This document shows positions 8,808-18,224 of a stretch of 64,000 nt of DNA, piece by piece. Origin of the DNA: an uncultured Psychrosphaera sp. (lineage in GTDB: Bacteria; Pseudomonadota; Gammaproteobacteria; Enterobacterales; Alteromonadaceae); assembly GCF_947500655.1 (NCBI RefSeq), contig NZ_CANMSK010000001.1:186001-250000 (forward strand), given 5' to 3'. Position numbers and translations under genes: made by a program. The notes beneath the pieces were generated by a model. It had not been told where the DNA came from and did no database searches. It saw only the letters and a program-made list of their open reading frames with translations. Positions within the stretch are counted from its first letter, which is position 1. Each line of letters starts with the position of its first letter.

Positions 8808-11800
8808 TTAAAACTTAGCTTTTACACCCAATTCCCACTTAACTCCTGAACGTGAGTAATCAGCAATAGTCGTGTCGTTACCACGAGTATAGACTTGAGC
8901 AGTGTTTCCTAAGTTAGTTCCTTTTAAGAACATGCTAATTTCACTGTTAAATTTATACTTAGCCGACATGCTTAGATAGCTGGCCGCTTGTACATAACGG
9001 TGTGAGCGATCTGGAAATGGCAAGTTATTTGGTTGTAGGTATTTAGATCGGTATTTCCACATAAAACGAACCGTAGTTGCATCACCTTCCCAATAGACAG
9101 AGGCTGAAGCCACGTCTTTAGAAAACCCAAATAAGTTGGCATCTGGTACTATACCTGGACTCGCAATTTCTTCAGTTACAAAATCTGAGTCCGCTCTATT
9201 CCAAGCAAACTTACTACCTAAACCATTAAATGGTTCTGGTAAGTCAACAAAGTGAATTTGCCCTGTAACTTCCACACCTTGAATGACAGATGTATCTTCT
9301 GAAGTTTGTTTTACAATATGAGCCACATTTGAGTAAAGAGTGTCTGCACCGTCAAGATTAACGGTAATGTCCCTATACTCTATTTTAGTATCATATCCAC
9401 CAGTAAACTCTTTATAATAAAACGCAGCAGTTAACGCAGCATCTTGTGATGGATAATACTCTAACGATAAGTCATAGTTTATTGCAGTATAAGGGTCTAA
9501 ATGGTTACCATTGGCATCACCACTGGTAATAACGTTTGATAAATCTGTATTGATATCAGTGTCACAAATCTCTTCATTTTGATCTTCACATGTTTCGTAA
9601 CTCACACCTGCAGACATTGCATTCATTTGGAAACGCGACATTGATTTATATACTGCGGTACGGATATAAAATTCGTCAGTCGCTTGGAAGGTCAAATTTA
9701 AACTTGGTAATACTTCTGTATACTCGGAGTCCAGTGTTAACGCTTCACCACCTTCGCTTACGGCATCATAAAGGTTATAACCACCTTCCTGCGGATTTGT
9801 AGTTATATAAACTTTTTCACCCCAACCATCGGAATGAGTTTTAGTCTGAACAACTCGAACACCAACATTACCGTATAATGGTGAATTAAATAATTCAGTA
9901 TCAATATTCGCCATTACGTAACCAGCGGTAATAGTTTCGGTAACATCTCGATCATCACCGCTTCTTGAGTCTGTTCTTTCACCTATATCATAAAAATCTG
10001 AACTTGTAGCCCCAGGCATCTGACCTAAAATTTGACCGATAAAACATTTAGAGTCATATGTTGCATAACCTGTAGCATCACCGCCTGCTCCTGTTTCTTC
10101 GTTAAAATGGTTATTGTTAACATGACCATTTTGACACTCATTAATTATCCCACTAATGATTGCAGAATTTCTTTCAGGGTTAGCTGTATTCCAACCATTA
10201 TCATCATTGTCACTTGCACCGGTTTTTTCAACACCATCAAATGTTAATGAAACTTCAGTACTTTGCTCATCAAACAACTTCTCTTCAGAAAAGCGAACAC
10301 CCGCTTTTATACTTGAGAAAAACTCATTATCTAATCGATACTCTGTATCAAAATTAACAGCTGCAATTTCATCAGATCGCTCTTCATGTACACGGCGGAA
10401 CTCAACCAGCGCATTTCCATCATGAAGGAAATTATTGATATCCGTTGCATCAAATGCCTCAGAAGAAACAAACCCAGTATCATCAGGACCTAAACGCGCT
10501 GAATCTAACCAAGTTAAAACAGGCACATCGCTTTCACGGAAATCTAATGAGTAATTATAATGCTCTGTTGAACGGAATTTAGAACGGTGACGTAAGCGGT
10601 AACGATAAGACTCAGAATAAGATGCATCTAATGTAAGTGTTAAATTTTCTGTTGGAGTATATTCAACTTCAATTCCGCCACCACGATACTCATCCACTTG
10701 ATTACGATCTTCACCTTGTAACGTTGGACGAGCTTCACCAGTTGCATATAACAATGTACGATCGACAATCACATGATCTTCAAGATCGTCATATCTATCG
10801 TCTAAAGCTAACTCCATGCGTTTTTCGGTGTATTCTAAATCTGAATGTTGATAATCAAAGTTGATATTTAAATCATCATTCGGTTTCCACTGAAACGTGA
10901 AAACCGCACCACTTCTTACATCTTCATCATCCACAGTACGCCAGTATGCGTCTTTTGGTACATAAAACAGTGAGTCTTGATCAAAATCGTCTAACGACGT
11001 GTCTACCCCCAATGTTGGAGATCGGCCAACTTGCCCAGCACTAACACCTTGTAAACCACCTGAGCAATCACTGCCACCAGACAAATCATTACCAGCTGCA
11101 TCTCTCAATGCACATACCGCCATTTGAGAGCTACCACCAAAATTTTCTTCTGGATTTGCCGTATCTTTATAAGTAAAGCCAAGGGTAAAGCCCATTTCAC
11201 CAAGACTATCCAATTCCCATTGCTGTACCGTAGATACAGTTACATTAGCACCAAAAGGTGAAGACTCGCCTTCCACATTACTATAATAAGAATTGTAAAT
11301 ACCAGCAGCTTGAACCGTAGTTTGTGCTTTGCCGTAATCAACCGCTCTAAGTGAATTTACATCGATAGTCCCTGATGTTCCCCCTTCAACTAAATCAGCT
11401 TGTTGTGACTTATAAATAACAACTTTATCTACTAATTCAGAAGGGAATTTTTTAAAGTTAACGGCACGACCTTGCCCTGCATTTGTAATGGTACGATTAT
11501 TATAAGTGGCATATCCCCAGTAAGAACCTAAACCACGAATAGATATTTCATTTTGACTGCCTTTTAAGCGATGGCCTGAAGCGCCTGAAATATTTTCAAT
11601 AATGTCAGAAAGTGACAATCCAGGTAATTCGCCAAAATCTGCCGCAGCGACTGCATCGACAATTGCTACGCTATTTTTCTTTTCATTCAATGAACGGGTC
11701 ATAGTGCCACGTAGCCCTTGAACCTCAATAACTTCTATTTCTTTCTCTGGTGTCTCTTTTTTATCATCTTCTACAGCAAGCGCAGGAAACGCTAATAAAG

Positions 11801-11912
11801 ATAGTAATGTAGATGTACATACGAGATTTTTACGATACGTGCTATTTAGGCGAACCAAAGCACTTATCTTGTTTAATTTGTTTAATTTTTTTGATTTGTT
11901 TAAAGCACCCAT
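8808..11912 (-). CDS. TonB-dependent outer-membrane receptor, probable alginate oligosaccharide uptake
   Basis: 1034 residues, typical of the large Xanthomonas/Caulobacter-type TonB receptors for carbohydrates. Signal peptide with a long basic n-region ending at FPALA (about 47); TonB-box-like EVIEVQG (about 58-64). The plug domain (about 75-200) includes SLSDIIENISGASG, SIRGLG and VDKVVIYKSQQADLVEGGTSGTIDV, followed by a C-terminal beta-barrel ending in an aromatic residue (ELGVKAKF). GAGAG sits about 8 bases before the ATG. It is flanked on both sides by PL7 alginate lyases and is divergent from one of them, so uptake of alginate fragments is a reasonable inference. The substrate cannot be read from the sequence itself. 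No SusD-like partner is adjacent. Confidence 0.9.
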   Translation of the reverse strand: MGALNKSKKLNKLNKISALVRLNSTYRKNLVCTSTLLSLLAFPALAVEDDKKETPEKEIEVIEVQGLRGTMTRSLNEKKNSVAIVDAVAAADFGELPGLSLSDIIENISGASGHRLKGSQNEISIRGLGSYWGYATYNNRTITNAGQGRAVNFKKFPSELVDKVVIYKSQQADLVEGGTSGTIDVNSLRAVDYGKAQTTVQAAGIYNSYYSNVEGESSPFGANVTVSTVQQWELDSLGEMGFTLGFTYKDTANPEENFGGSSQMAVCALRDAAGNDLSGGSDCSGGLQGVSAGQVGRSPTLGVDTSLDDFDQDSLFYVPKDAYWRTVDDEDVRSGAVFTFQWKPNDDLNINFDYQHSDLEYTEKRMELALDDRYDDLEDHVIVDRTLLYATGEARPTLQGEDRNQVDEYRGGGIEVEYTPTENLTLTLDASYSESYRYRLRHRSKFRSTEHYNYSLDFRESDVPVLTWLDSARLGPDDTGFVSSEAFDATDINNFLHDGNALVEFRRVHEERSDEIAAVNFDTEYRLDNEFFSSIKAGVRFSEEKLFDEQSTEVSLTFDGVEKTGASDNDDNGWNTANPERNSAIISGIINECQNGHVNNNHFNEETGAGGDATGYATYDSKCFIGQILGQMPGATSSDFYDIGERTDSRSGDDRDVTETITAGYVMANIDTELFNSPLYGNVGVRVVQTKTHSDGWGEKVYITTNPQEGGYNLYDAVSEGGEALTLDSEYTEVLPSLNLTFQATDEFYIRTAVYKSMSRFQMNAMSAGVSYETCEDQNEEICDTDINTDLSNVITSGDANGNHLDPYTAINYDLSLEYYPSQDAALTAAFYYKEFTGGYDTKIEYRDITVNLDGADTLYSNVAHIVKQTSEDTSVIQGVEVTGQIHFVDLPEPFNGLGSKFAWNRADSDFVTEEIASPGIVPDANLFGFSKDVASASVYWEGDATTVRFMWKYRSKYLQPNNLPFPDRSHRYVQAASYLSMSAKYKFNSEISMFLKGTNLGNTAQVYTRGNDTTIADYSRSGVKWELGVKAKF

Positions 11913-12401
11913 TGATATCTCTCATTTATTGTTATTCTTAATTTATTATTATTTTTATACAATTTATTGTTGTTTTTTATACAAAGCCAAGCACATTCAA
12001 TCAATATAGTGTCTAATTGTCAACCGGTTTAGTTACCAATTTACATTACCAATAACAGTATAAAATATAACCAGAGAATATTAACTTTACTTTCAGATAC
12101 TAAAGCCCCAAAAACGACATATTCCAAGTAAAAACAAGCCTATAAAACGACAATATTTTCGACATCTATTTTATTAATGGCAATTAAGCTCACTTTGAAA
12201 AGCTTTTTAATGGCGAAACCTACTGTAACATCCGTTTCATTCATTAAAAAACAAACATTATTTTTAACAAGGGACAACCCAACAAAGCTAACCAGATATT
12301 ATATTTTGGTTGACCACTAATGAACATATAGTGTACAAATAAAACAATTGAGCACTCCGAGCAATAATTAAACATTAAGGTTTGTTGATCCTTAGGAGCG
12401 C
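11913..12401. promoter_or_regulatory. Divergent promoter region, TonB receptor / PL7-CBM gene
   Basis: 489 bp with no coding sequence seen. On the minus strand CCGGTTGACAATTAGAC (12012-12028) lies about 100 bases upstream of the receptor; on the plus strand ATATTTTGGTTGAC (12301-12314) lies upstream of the lyase. Both contain GGTTGAC, which recurs before the lipoprotein gene at 14677. ATATAGTGT occurs at 12004 and again at 12326. An AACCGGTT palindrome overlaps the minus-strand site. A shared operator or activator site is inferred. Confidence 0.5.
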
Positions 12402-13886
12402 TTGTTAAAGCCGTTACCTAAGAAATTAAATAATAATGGTTTGAATAACATATTTAAACTGAAAAATTGGGGTTATTACTTGAATTCAAAAACGTTAAAT
12501 TATGCCATTGTTGGTTTATTCTCGTTGCTGCTTGTAGGCTGCGATTCATCTAACAATGAAACAGATGATAATAATGAAGAAGAAGACATCAGCATTATTG
12601 AGGATGAAACCGCAAATAGTTCTGATGATGTTCTAATATCTCCCATTAGCTGTAATGCAACCTATCCTATTGAGTTTAGTGAAATATCTAACGAAACCGC
12701 CACTACTTCTACCGCAGAATTAGCATATATAATAGATGGTGATAAAACCAACAAATCTAGCTGGGCTTCTGATGATGCATCACAAGTTCTTATTGCTGAA
12801 TTAAACGAAGCAGCCTTAATTAAAGAATTTGTTATTAGTTGGCGAACCCAGTCGGTGAGTTACTATTACGATATTGATTTATCTACAGATAAAGAAAATT
12901 GGATCAATGTTATTCAAACTGGACAAAGTGAAGCAAACTATATTATTGCTAAACGTATAGAGCTCGAAGAGAAAGCTCAAACAGCTAAATACGTTCGTAT
13001 TTCCTTAAACGGTAACAGCCTTAATAATCAAAACAACATCACTGAAATAGAAGCCTTTGGTTGTACTAAAGATACAAACCACAACATTGAACTGATTGAC
13101 TGGTATTTAAGTGTGCAAACTGACGAGGATGATAACGGTAAATCAGATTCCATTAAAGAAAATGATTTAGATAATGGCTATTTTGATCCTAGATTTTTTT
13201 ACGTTAGTGAAGACAACGGATTAGTATTCTCTAGTACTGTACAAGGGTTCCGTACATCTACAAATACCAGTTATGTACGAAGTGAATTAAGAGAAATGTT
13301 ACGTAAAGGTAATACCAGCTATAACACTCAAGGCGTTAATAAAAACAATTGGGTATTTAGCACCGCACCTGATAGTGATTTGGAAAATGCAGGGGGCATA
13401 GACGGAACATTAGATGTTGAAGTTGCAGTAAATGAAGTCACCTCCACAGGAGATGATTATCAAATTGGTAGAGTTATTATTGGTCAAATACATGCCAACG
13501 ATGATGAACCCGTTAGACTTTATTATAGAAAGCTTCCCAACAATGACAAAGGTTCTATTTATATAGCTCACGAACGCCTTGAAGGCGATGATACTTACTA
13601 TGAGCTTATAGGTTCACGCAGTGATAACGCCAGCAATCCAGCTAACGGCATAGCACTTGATGAGAAATTTTCATATCAAATCAAAGTAGTCGGTCACGAT
13701 CTCACTGTAACCATAACGAAAGATGGTGGTGAAGTTTTCACAAAGCTAGTCGATATGAGTGATAGCAACTATGACCAAGGTGGGCAGTATATGTACTTCA
13801 AAGCTGGCGTTTATAATCAAAATAACTCAGGTGACATACATGACTTTGTTCAAGCAACATTTTATAAAATTGATAACACACACTAA
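12402..13886 (+). CDS. Two-domain PL7 alginate lyase lipoprotein with F5/8-type (CBM32-like) module
   Basis: Up to 494 residues. The lipoprotein signal is LFSLLLVGC, followed by an acidic Asp/Glu/Asn-rich linker typical of surface lipoproteins. A discoidin-like carbohydrate-binding module covers about 70-215 (DGDKTNKSSWAS, TAKYVRISLNGNS, ITEIEAFGC). The C-terminal PL7 lyase domain (about 225-490) has RSELREML, IIGQIHAND and YMYFKAGVYNQ. Two TTG starts are possible. The one at 12402 has AGGAG but only 3 bases of spacing. The one at 12480 has GGGG at 7 bases and gives a normal short lipoprotein signal; I suspect 12480 but give the longer bound. Followed 33 bp later by a small secreted-protein gene. 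Confidence 0.92.
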   Translation: MLKPLPKKLNNNGLNNIFKLKNWGYYLNSKTLNYAIVGLFSLLLVGCDSSNNETDDNNEEEDISIIEDETANSSDDVLISPISCNATYPIEFSEISNETATTSTAELAYIIDGDKTNKSSWASDDASQVLIAELNEAALIKEFVISWRTQSVSYYYDIDLSTDKENWINVIQTGQSEANYIIAKRIELEEKAQTAKYVRISLNGNSLNNQNNITEIEAFGCTKDTNHNIELIDWYLSVQTDEDDNGKSDSIKENDLDNGYFDPRFFYVSEDNGLVFSSTVQGFRTSTNTSYVRSELREMLRKGNTSYNTQGVNKNNWVFSTAPDSDLENAGGIDGTLDVEVAVNEVTSTGDDYQIGRVIIGQIHANDDEPVRLYYRKLPNNDKGSIYIAHERLEGDDTYYELIGSRSDNASNPANGIALDEKFSYQIKVVGHDLTVTITKDGGEVFTKLVDMSDSNYDQGGQYMYFKAGVYNQNNSGDIHDFVQATFYKIDNTH

Positions 13887-13919
13887 TAACTATAAGAATT
13901 AACAAATATAAGTGAGATA

Positions 13920-14450
13920 ATGATCATGAAAATACTATTGGCTCTCGTCCTTTTTTTTAGCATTTCCGTTTTTGCAAACGAGATGACTGCTCATCAGTTT
14001 ATTGATGGGAAACTCAACATAAACATGCCAACTGAACTTGATGAAATGTCAGATACCATATTAAAAAAACGTTATGGTGAACAAAAATTACCTCCTCAAG
14101 CGGCTTTTAGTAACAAAGACCACACTGTTACTTTCACTGTAACTCAATATCCAATGCAGGCTGATAAAAAGTCAATGCGCCGAATCCACAATTCATTATC
14201 TAAAATGTTGCGTAGCGCTCACCCTAAAGCTAAATGGAAAAAAGACAAAGTGTATAACAACTCAAACACTAGAATGGCCGTATTTGAGTACGAGATCCAA
14301 TCAGTTGGGCAATATCATTATTATATAACTTATGCCCTTCCAGTAAATAATACACTTGTCATGTTATCTTTTTTAACTACCGATAAAAAATATAAAACTA
14401 AGTGGGTAAAACTAGCTAGAGAAACATTCGACACGATTACAATCCAGTAA
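13920..14450 (+). CDS. Small secreted protein of unknown function
   Basis: 176 residues (174 from the second ATG at 13926). Signal peptide MIMKILLALVLFFSISVFA, then about 155 residues of mixed alpha/beta composition with a basic middle (KWKKDK). I do not recognise the family with certainty; the overall look (a strand-rich domain with TVTFTVTQYPM and a C-terminal LARETFDTI helix) recalls DcrB/PsbP-like domains. It sits 33 bp behind the CBM-PL7 gene, probably in the same transcript, so a periplasmic accessory role in alginate use is possible. A hairpin follows it. Confidence 0.75.
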   Translation: MIMKILLALVLFFSISVFANEMTAHQFIDGKLNINMPTELDEMSDTILKKRYGEQKLPPQAAFSNKDHTVTFTVTQYPMQADKKSMRRIHNSLSKMLRSAHPKAKWKKDKVYNNSNTRMAVFEYEIQSVGQYHYYITYALPVNNTLVMLSFLTTDKKYKTKWVKLARETFDTITIQ

Positions 14451-14474
14451 ATACCAGCCTTCCTTAACTTACAG

Positions 14475-14502
14475 AAAGGTTAACCTCAAATGGTTAACCT
14501 TT
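14475..14502 (+). terminator. 11-bp perfect hairpin with GGTTAACC palindromes
   Basis: Arms AAAGGTTAACC (14475-14485) and GGTTAACCTTT (14492-14502), loop of 6. It lies 24 bases after the stop of the small secreted protein. No T-run follows, and each arm contains the palindrome GGTTAACC, one base different from the GGTTGAC element. It may be an operator pair rather than, or as well as, a terminator. Confidence 0.45.
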
Positions 14503-14540
14503 GAACCACAACCTTATTACTAAAATATATTACCAATTGA

Positions 14541-14578
14541 ATATTTTTGGTTGACAATAAACTTTTCCAATTCAATAC
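14541..14578 (+). promoter_or_regulatory. Promoter of the twin-module lipoprotein gene
   Basis: TTGACA at 14551 and AATACT at 14574 are separated by 17 bases, a good sigma70-type pair. The -35 is embedded in ATATTTTTGGTTGAC, nearly identical to 12301-12314 before the CBM-PL7 gene. A reading frame that begins with this TTG is an artefact. Confidence 0.6.
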
Positions 14579-14676
14579 TAGGTCAAACATTGTACGAATT
14601 TGTATCGTCAACAAATTGTAAACTTTGTTATAAAAACTATAAAAACTATAAAAATATAAAAAACAGGAAGATGATT

Positions 14677-16551
14677 ATGAGTAAAATGAAAACAAATTTA
14701 AGCATGTGTGCAATTGCATTAGCATTATCCCTATCAGGCTGTGGTAGTGATAGTGATGGTGGTAGTGACAATAGTGGTACGGATAATAGTGGCAGTGGTA
14801 GCTCTGAAAATACAGCAGCAACATTTGCTGGCGACTTCTTAGGTGCTGGTAATAAAGAAACATCTGATGATATTACAGGTTCTATTACAGTTACCGACCC
14901 TGATGCAGATGAAGCAGCTGTAGTCCCTCAAACTGATGTAGCAAAAAACTATGGTACATTCAGTATAGCCGCCAATGGTGCATGGACATATACAATCGAC
15001 TTAGCAAACACAACAGTTGCTAGTTTAGGTAATGAAGCAGACTCTATTACAGAATCTATTGTTATTGCTTCTGTAGATGGTACAACACAAGTACTCGTTA
15101 TTACGATTTCAGGTGTTCCAGCCGATCAAATAGCTAAAATATCAGATACCGATATAGGTGATACTGGAGAGCTTAATTATGGGTTCGAAGAAGCTACAAC
15201 CACTGGAAAACTATCTTTATCTATCCTTTATGGTGCGGATGAAGTTGAAACTGCTTATATTTCATTGTATGACGCTGAAGGTTCAACCTCAACAGTGATT
15301 GGTGAGTTAGCATTAAACGAAGGTAAATTTGGTTTACGTAAAAATACGTATAACGATGGTGAAGAACCAAGTAAGGCAAGTAAAGCAACAAGTACTATTG
15401 ATTATGATGCTATCGATGCACCAGACTTTACAGCTGGCGAATGGATTGATGTTGTAATGACTTGGGATAATTCAAGTGCAACAGAACGTGGTACTTACTC
15501 GATAGTTATTGATGGTACAACTTATGGCCCATTTGATTCTGAGTTTCCAACACCTGAAGCTGCTGTTGAATCTATATCAGTAAGACTATCATCAAATGGA
15601 AATACATCAGCCGACGCGATTTATGTTAATGACTTAGGTATTTATTCAGATGTTGCTGGCACAACCGCTATTTTTGAAGACGATTTTGAAGGTTATAGCG
15701 TTGGTGATTCATTAAGTGATGCAAATACAGAGACTCCATACGGCTCTCGTACTTTTGAAGCGGTAGTCGCTATCTTTGGTCAAGGTGTTTCGGTTACTCC
15801 TTCAGCAGAAGCTATATTTATATCAACACAAGCTGACGTTAACGTTGGTACGGCTGGTAATAAAGTTGCTGTAATGACAGATACTGATGTTCTTGATGGT
15901 GGCGAGTTAAGAATTAAATTATCATCTTCAGATATTATAGAAAAAGGTAGATTAACCGCTTCTTTCAATAAATCTTCAGCTGCGAATTGTACTTTTGAAA
16001 CAAACGAAAAAGATGCTTATGTAGCCATATATGGTACTGATACTAGCAGTTATAATGCGTTAGTAGACCTTCGTATAGACGGAAGTGATTACTCATCAGA
16101 TTATGCACTTCGTAACAAAAATGAAGATGGTAATAAAACCGTTGAAGTAACCGGAGCTACCTTTGCAGCAGAGACTTGGACTGACGTAGAGATAACATGG
16201 GATGCGACGGATGCGACAGAAACTCTTGGTCCATTGGTAACGGTTTCACTTGATGGAACTGAAGTTGTTGCTGAATACAACTCTTATTCTGAATCACTAA
16301 GTGAGTTAATAGGCGGAGCACAATCATTTGCCTTTAAAATAGGTGATACAGGTTCAAATATGCCAAATTGTGAGTTTAAAGTGGATAACATCAAACTTTA
16401 CTCAATTGATGATGCTGATGCTGAAACATTAATGTTTAGCGAAAACTTTGGTGATTATGCTGACGGTGACGATTTAGAGCCTGAAGCTGCAGCAACAACC
16501 TACTTATACAACAGTAGTACTAACGAAGCTGTTGTTGGAACAGAAAATTAA
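14677..16551 (+). CDS. Large lipoprotein with VCBS-type repeat and two tandem lectin-like modules
   Basis: 624 residues from the ATG at 14677, which has AGGAAG 6 bases upstream. Lipobox LSGC with Cys22, then a Gly/Ser/Asp linker. Residues about 45-150 look like a VCBS/cadherin-like repeat (TGSITVTDPDADE, YGTFSIAANGAWTYTI). Two homologous modules of about 220 residues follow. Each has a GEL start, a YISLYD or YVAIYG strand, an EWIDVVMTWD or TWTDVEITWD strand, and an ending of the type FEDDFEGYSVGDSL or FSENFGDYADGDDL. These look like concanavalin-type folds. No catalytic signature recognised. The shared promoter element and position suggest an alginate-induced surface binding protein. Confidence 0.8.
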   Translation: MSKMKTNLSMCAIALALSLSGCGSDSDGGSDNSGTDNSGSGSSENTAATFAGDFLGAGNKETSDDITGSITVTDPDADEAAVVPQTDVAKNYGTFSIAANGAWTYTIDLANTTVASLGNEADSITESIVIASVDGTTQVLVITISGVPADQIAKISDTDIGDTGELNYGFEEATTTGKLSLSILYGADEVETAYISLYDAEGSTSTVIGELALNEGKFGLRKNTYNDGEEPSKASKATSTIDYDAIDAPDFTAGEWIDVVMTWDNSSATERGTYSIVIDGTTYGPFDSEFPTPEAAVESISVRLSSNGNTSADAIYVNDLGIYSDVAGTTAIFEDDFEGYSVGDSLSDANTETPYGSRTFEAVVAIFGQGVSVTPSAEAIFISTQADVNVGTAGNKVAVMTDTDVLDGGELRIKLSSSDIIEKGRLTASFNKSSAANCTFETNEKDAYVAIYGTDTSSYNALVDLRIDGSDYSSDYALRNKNEDGNKTVEVTGATFAAETWTDVEITWDATDATETLGPLVTVSLDGTEVVAEYNSYSESLSELIGGAQSFAFKIGDTGSNMPNCEFKVDNIKLYSIDDADAETLMFSENFGDYADGDDLEPEAAATTYLYNSSTNEAVVGTEN

Positions 16552-16581
16552 GGTTAATACTAAGTATTAATTTAAAATATA

Positions 16582-16610
16582 AAATAGCGCTCATTGAGCG
16601 CTATTTTTAT
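16582..16610 (+). terminator. Rho-independent terminator of the lipoprotein gene
   Basis: AAATAGCGCTC and GAGCGCTATTT pair over 11 bases around a 3-base loop, followed by a T-rich run. About 30 bases after the stop codon. Confidence 0.9.
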
Positions 16611-16812
16611 ATCCCGCTTTGTATTTCCCCCTAATGTGGATCAAAAACAGTTTACAGTGTCGTAAATACAACAAATATCAACCGTATAATATTTTCTAAA
16701 GGTTGTTGCAGCTTGGGCAGGAATGGTAGTTGGTGTTATAGCTGTTTTAGTGGGGTTCAAAACACTTAAGAGATCATTTATTTGTACAAAAATAGTAAAG
16801 AAGCTATGTACT
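16611..16812. other. Intergenic stretch with an open frame resembling a small membrane segment
   Basis: No gene with start and ribosome site. A frame open from 16690 to 16866 (ATG at 16723) reads AAWAGMVVGVIAVLVGFKTL then KRSF, a single hydrophobic helix followed by basic residues. This is like the end of an inovirus major coat protein. Possibly a relic; it may be chance. Confidence 0.2.
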
Positions 16813-16847
16813 AAGTTACAGGAACCATTTTTTTGTCCCTGTAACTT
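16813..16847. terminator. Hairpin downstream of cfa
   Basis: AAGTTACAGG (16813-16822) and CCTGTAACTT (16838-16847) form a 10-bp stem with a 15-base loop rich in A on the minus strand, 34 bases beyond the cfa stop. Probably ends the sigma-factor operon. Confidence 0.6.
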
Positions 16848-16880
16848 AACTTGTTTAAAGGCCTAGTAACGTTCTAGAAA

Positions 16881-18134
16881 CTAAGCTTTTCTAGCAACTA
16901 AATGGATTGCGCTAGTAGAACGTTCCAAAAATGCCCCTTCACAATATCCTAAATAATATAACCACAAGCGTTTAAACTTTTCATCATAACCAAAGGTTTG
17001 TAATTCATTCCACGAGCTTAAAAACTCAGTACGCCAGTCCGCTAATGTTTTAGCGTAATCCAAGCCAATATCATCCAACGACTCAATCACCATATTGGTA
17101 TGTTTACTCATATGTTGGCTTAAGCTGGTAATTGACGGTAAAAAACCACCAGGGAAAATATAACGCTGGATAAAATCGACGTTATTTTTATAAGAATCAA
17201 ATCGCTGATCTGCAATCGTAATTGACTGGATCAATAATTTACCTTCTGGTTTTAACCTGTCATTACACTGCTTAAAGAAGCTAGGTAAATATTCAAGACC
17301 AACAGCTTCAATCATTTCAACAGACACTACTTTGTCGTACTGACCTTCTAGCTCGCGATAGTCTTTTTTCAACAAGATAATTTTATCGCTTAAGCCTAAC
17401 TCCTTCACGCGATTTTCAGCGTACTCGTATTGGGCATCAGAAATAGTAGTGGTGGTGACTTTACAGCCATAGTTTTGCGCGGCAAATATAGCTAACCCCC
17501 CCCAACCTGTTCCAATCTCTAGGAGGTGATCTGACGGAGATAACTCAAGTCGTTGGCATATAGTGTTTAACTTATGGATTTGCGCTTCAGCAAGTGAAGC
17601 CGTTTCACTTGGATAGATAGCTGAAGAGTACATCATTTCTGGGTCTAAAAAGCGCGTATACAACTCATTACCTAAGTCATAATGTGCCAATATATTCTTT
17701 TTTGAACCTGAATGATTGTTACGATTTAACTTATGGAATATCGAGTTTTTAAATCTGTTTAACCACGAAGTTTTACTTTCAATTTGATCCGCTTGTTCTT
17801 GGGATTTAGCAAATATACGAATAAGGTTAGTAAGGTCTGGTGTGCTCCACTTTCCTTCTATAAATGCTTCTGCAACGCCAATACTGCCACCTTTGATGAA
17901 GTCTTTATAAACACTTGGATCATGTATGTACATTTTTGCAGTTGGTGAAAGTCCATCATGACTCTCTGGATAAAAACTGTGCTGATGTTGCTCTTGGTTT
18001 GATTCAATAATTTCTATTTGGCCATATTCAATTTTTGCCAATACTGAAAAAACGATGCGTCTGCACTTTTGATCTAACCAAGTCGCTTTTTTTGTTATTG
18101 TACTTTCACTTTCTGTGGTGACAACCTGTTCCAT
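16881..18134 (-). CDS. cfa: Cyclopropane-fatty-acyl-phospholipid synthase family methyltransferase
   Basis: 417 residues from the ATG at 18134, which has AAAGGAG 7 bases upstream. SAM-dependent methyltransferase acting on unsaturated phospholipid acyl chains at the membrane surface. Visible are an N-terminal lipid-binding domain (about 1-130), HYDLGNELY, the SAM motif LLEIGTGWGGLA, VVSVEMIEAVG, QRYIFPGG and a C-terminal YCEGAFLER. Last gene of the nine-gene operon headed by an ECF sigma factor. In Rhodobacter the RpoE-ChrR regulon also includes Cfa-type enzymes, so membrane lipid modification under singlet oxygen stress is the likely role. Confidence 0.92.
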   Translation of the reverse strand: MEQVVTTESESTITKKATWLDQKCRRIVFSVLAKIEYGQIEIIESNQEQHQHSFYPESHDGLSPTAKMYIHDPSVYKDFIKGGSIGVAEAFIEGKWSTPDLTNLIRIFAKSQEQADQIESKTSWLNRFKNSIFHKLNRNNHSGSKKNILAHYDLGNELYTRFLDPEMMYSSAIYPSETASLAEAQIHKLNTICQRLELSPSDHLLEIGTGWGGLAIFAAQNYGCKVTTTTISDAQYEYAENRVKELGLSDKIILLKKDYRELEGQYDKVVSVEMIEAVGLEYLPSFFKQCNDRLKPEGKLLIQSITIADQRFDSYKNNVDFIQRYIFPGGFLPSITSLSQHMSKHTNMVIESLDDIGLDYAKTLADWRTEFLSSWNELQTFGYDEKFKRLWLYYLGYCEGAFLERSTSAIHLVARKA

Positions 18135-18224
18135 AGAACACTCCTTTATACTGATCTTTTTTATCAATTTTTTATAGTTGTTTTTATAATTAGCTTTATT
18201 GTTAAGCGCTATTTTTCTTACGAG

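Noticed and set aside
14551..14676. N-terminal extension of the twin-module lipoprotein from a TTG at 14551
   Set aside because: That TTG is the -35 element; a normal lipoprotein signal and ribosome site begin at 14677.
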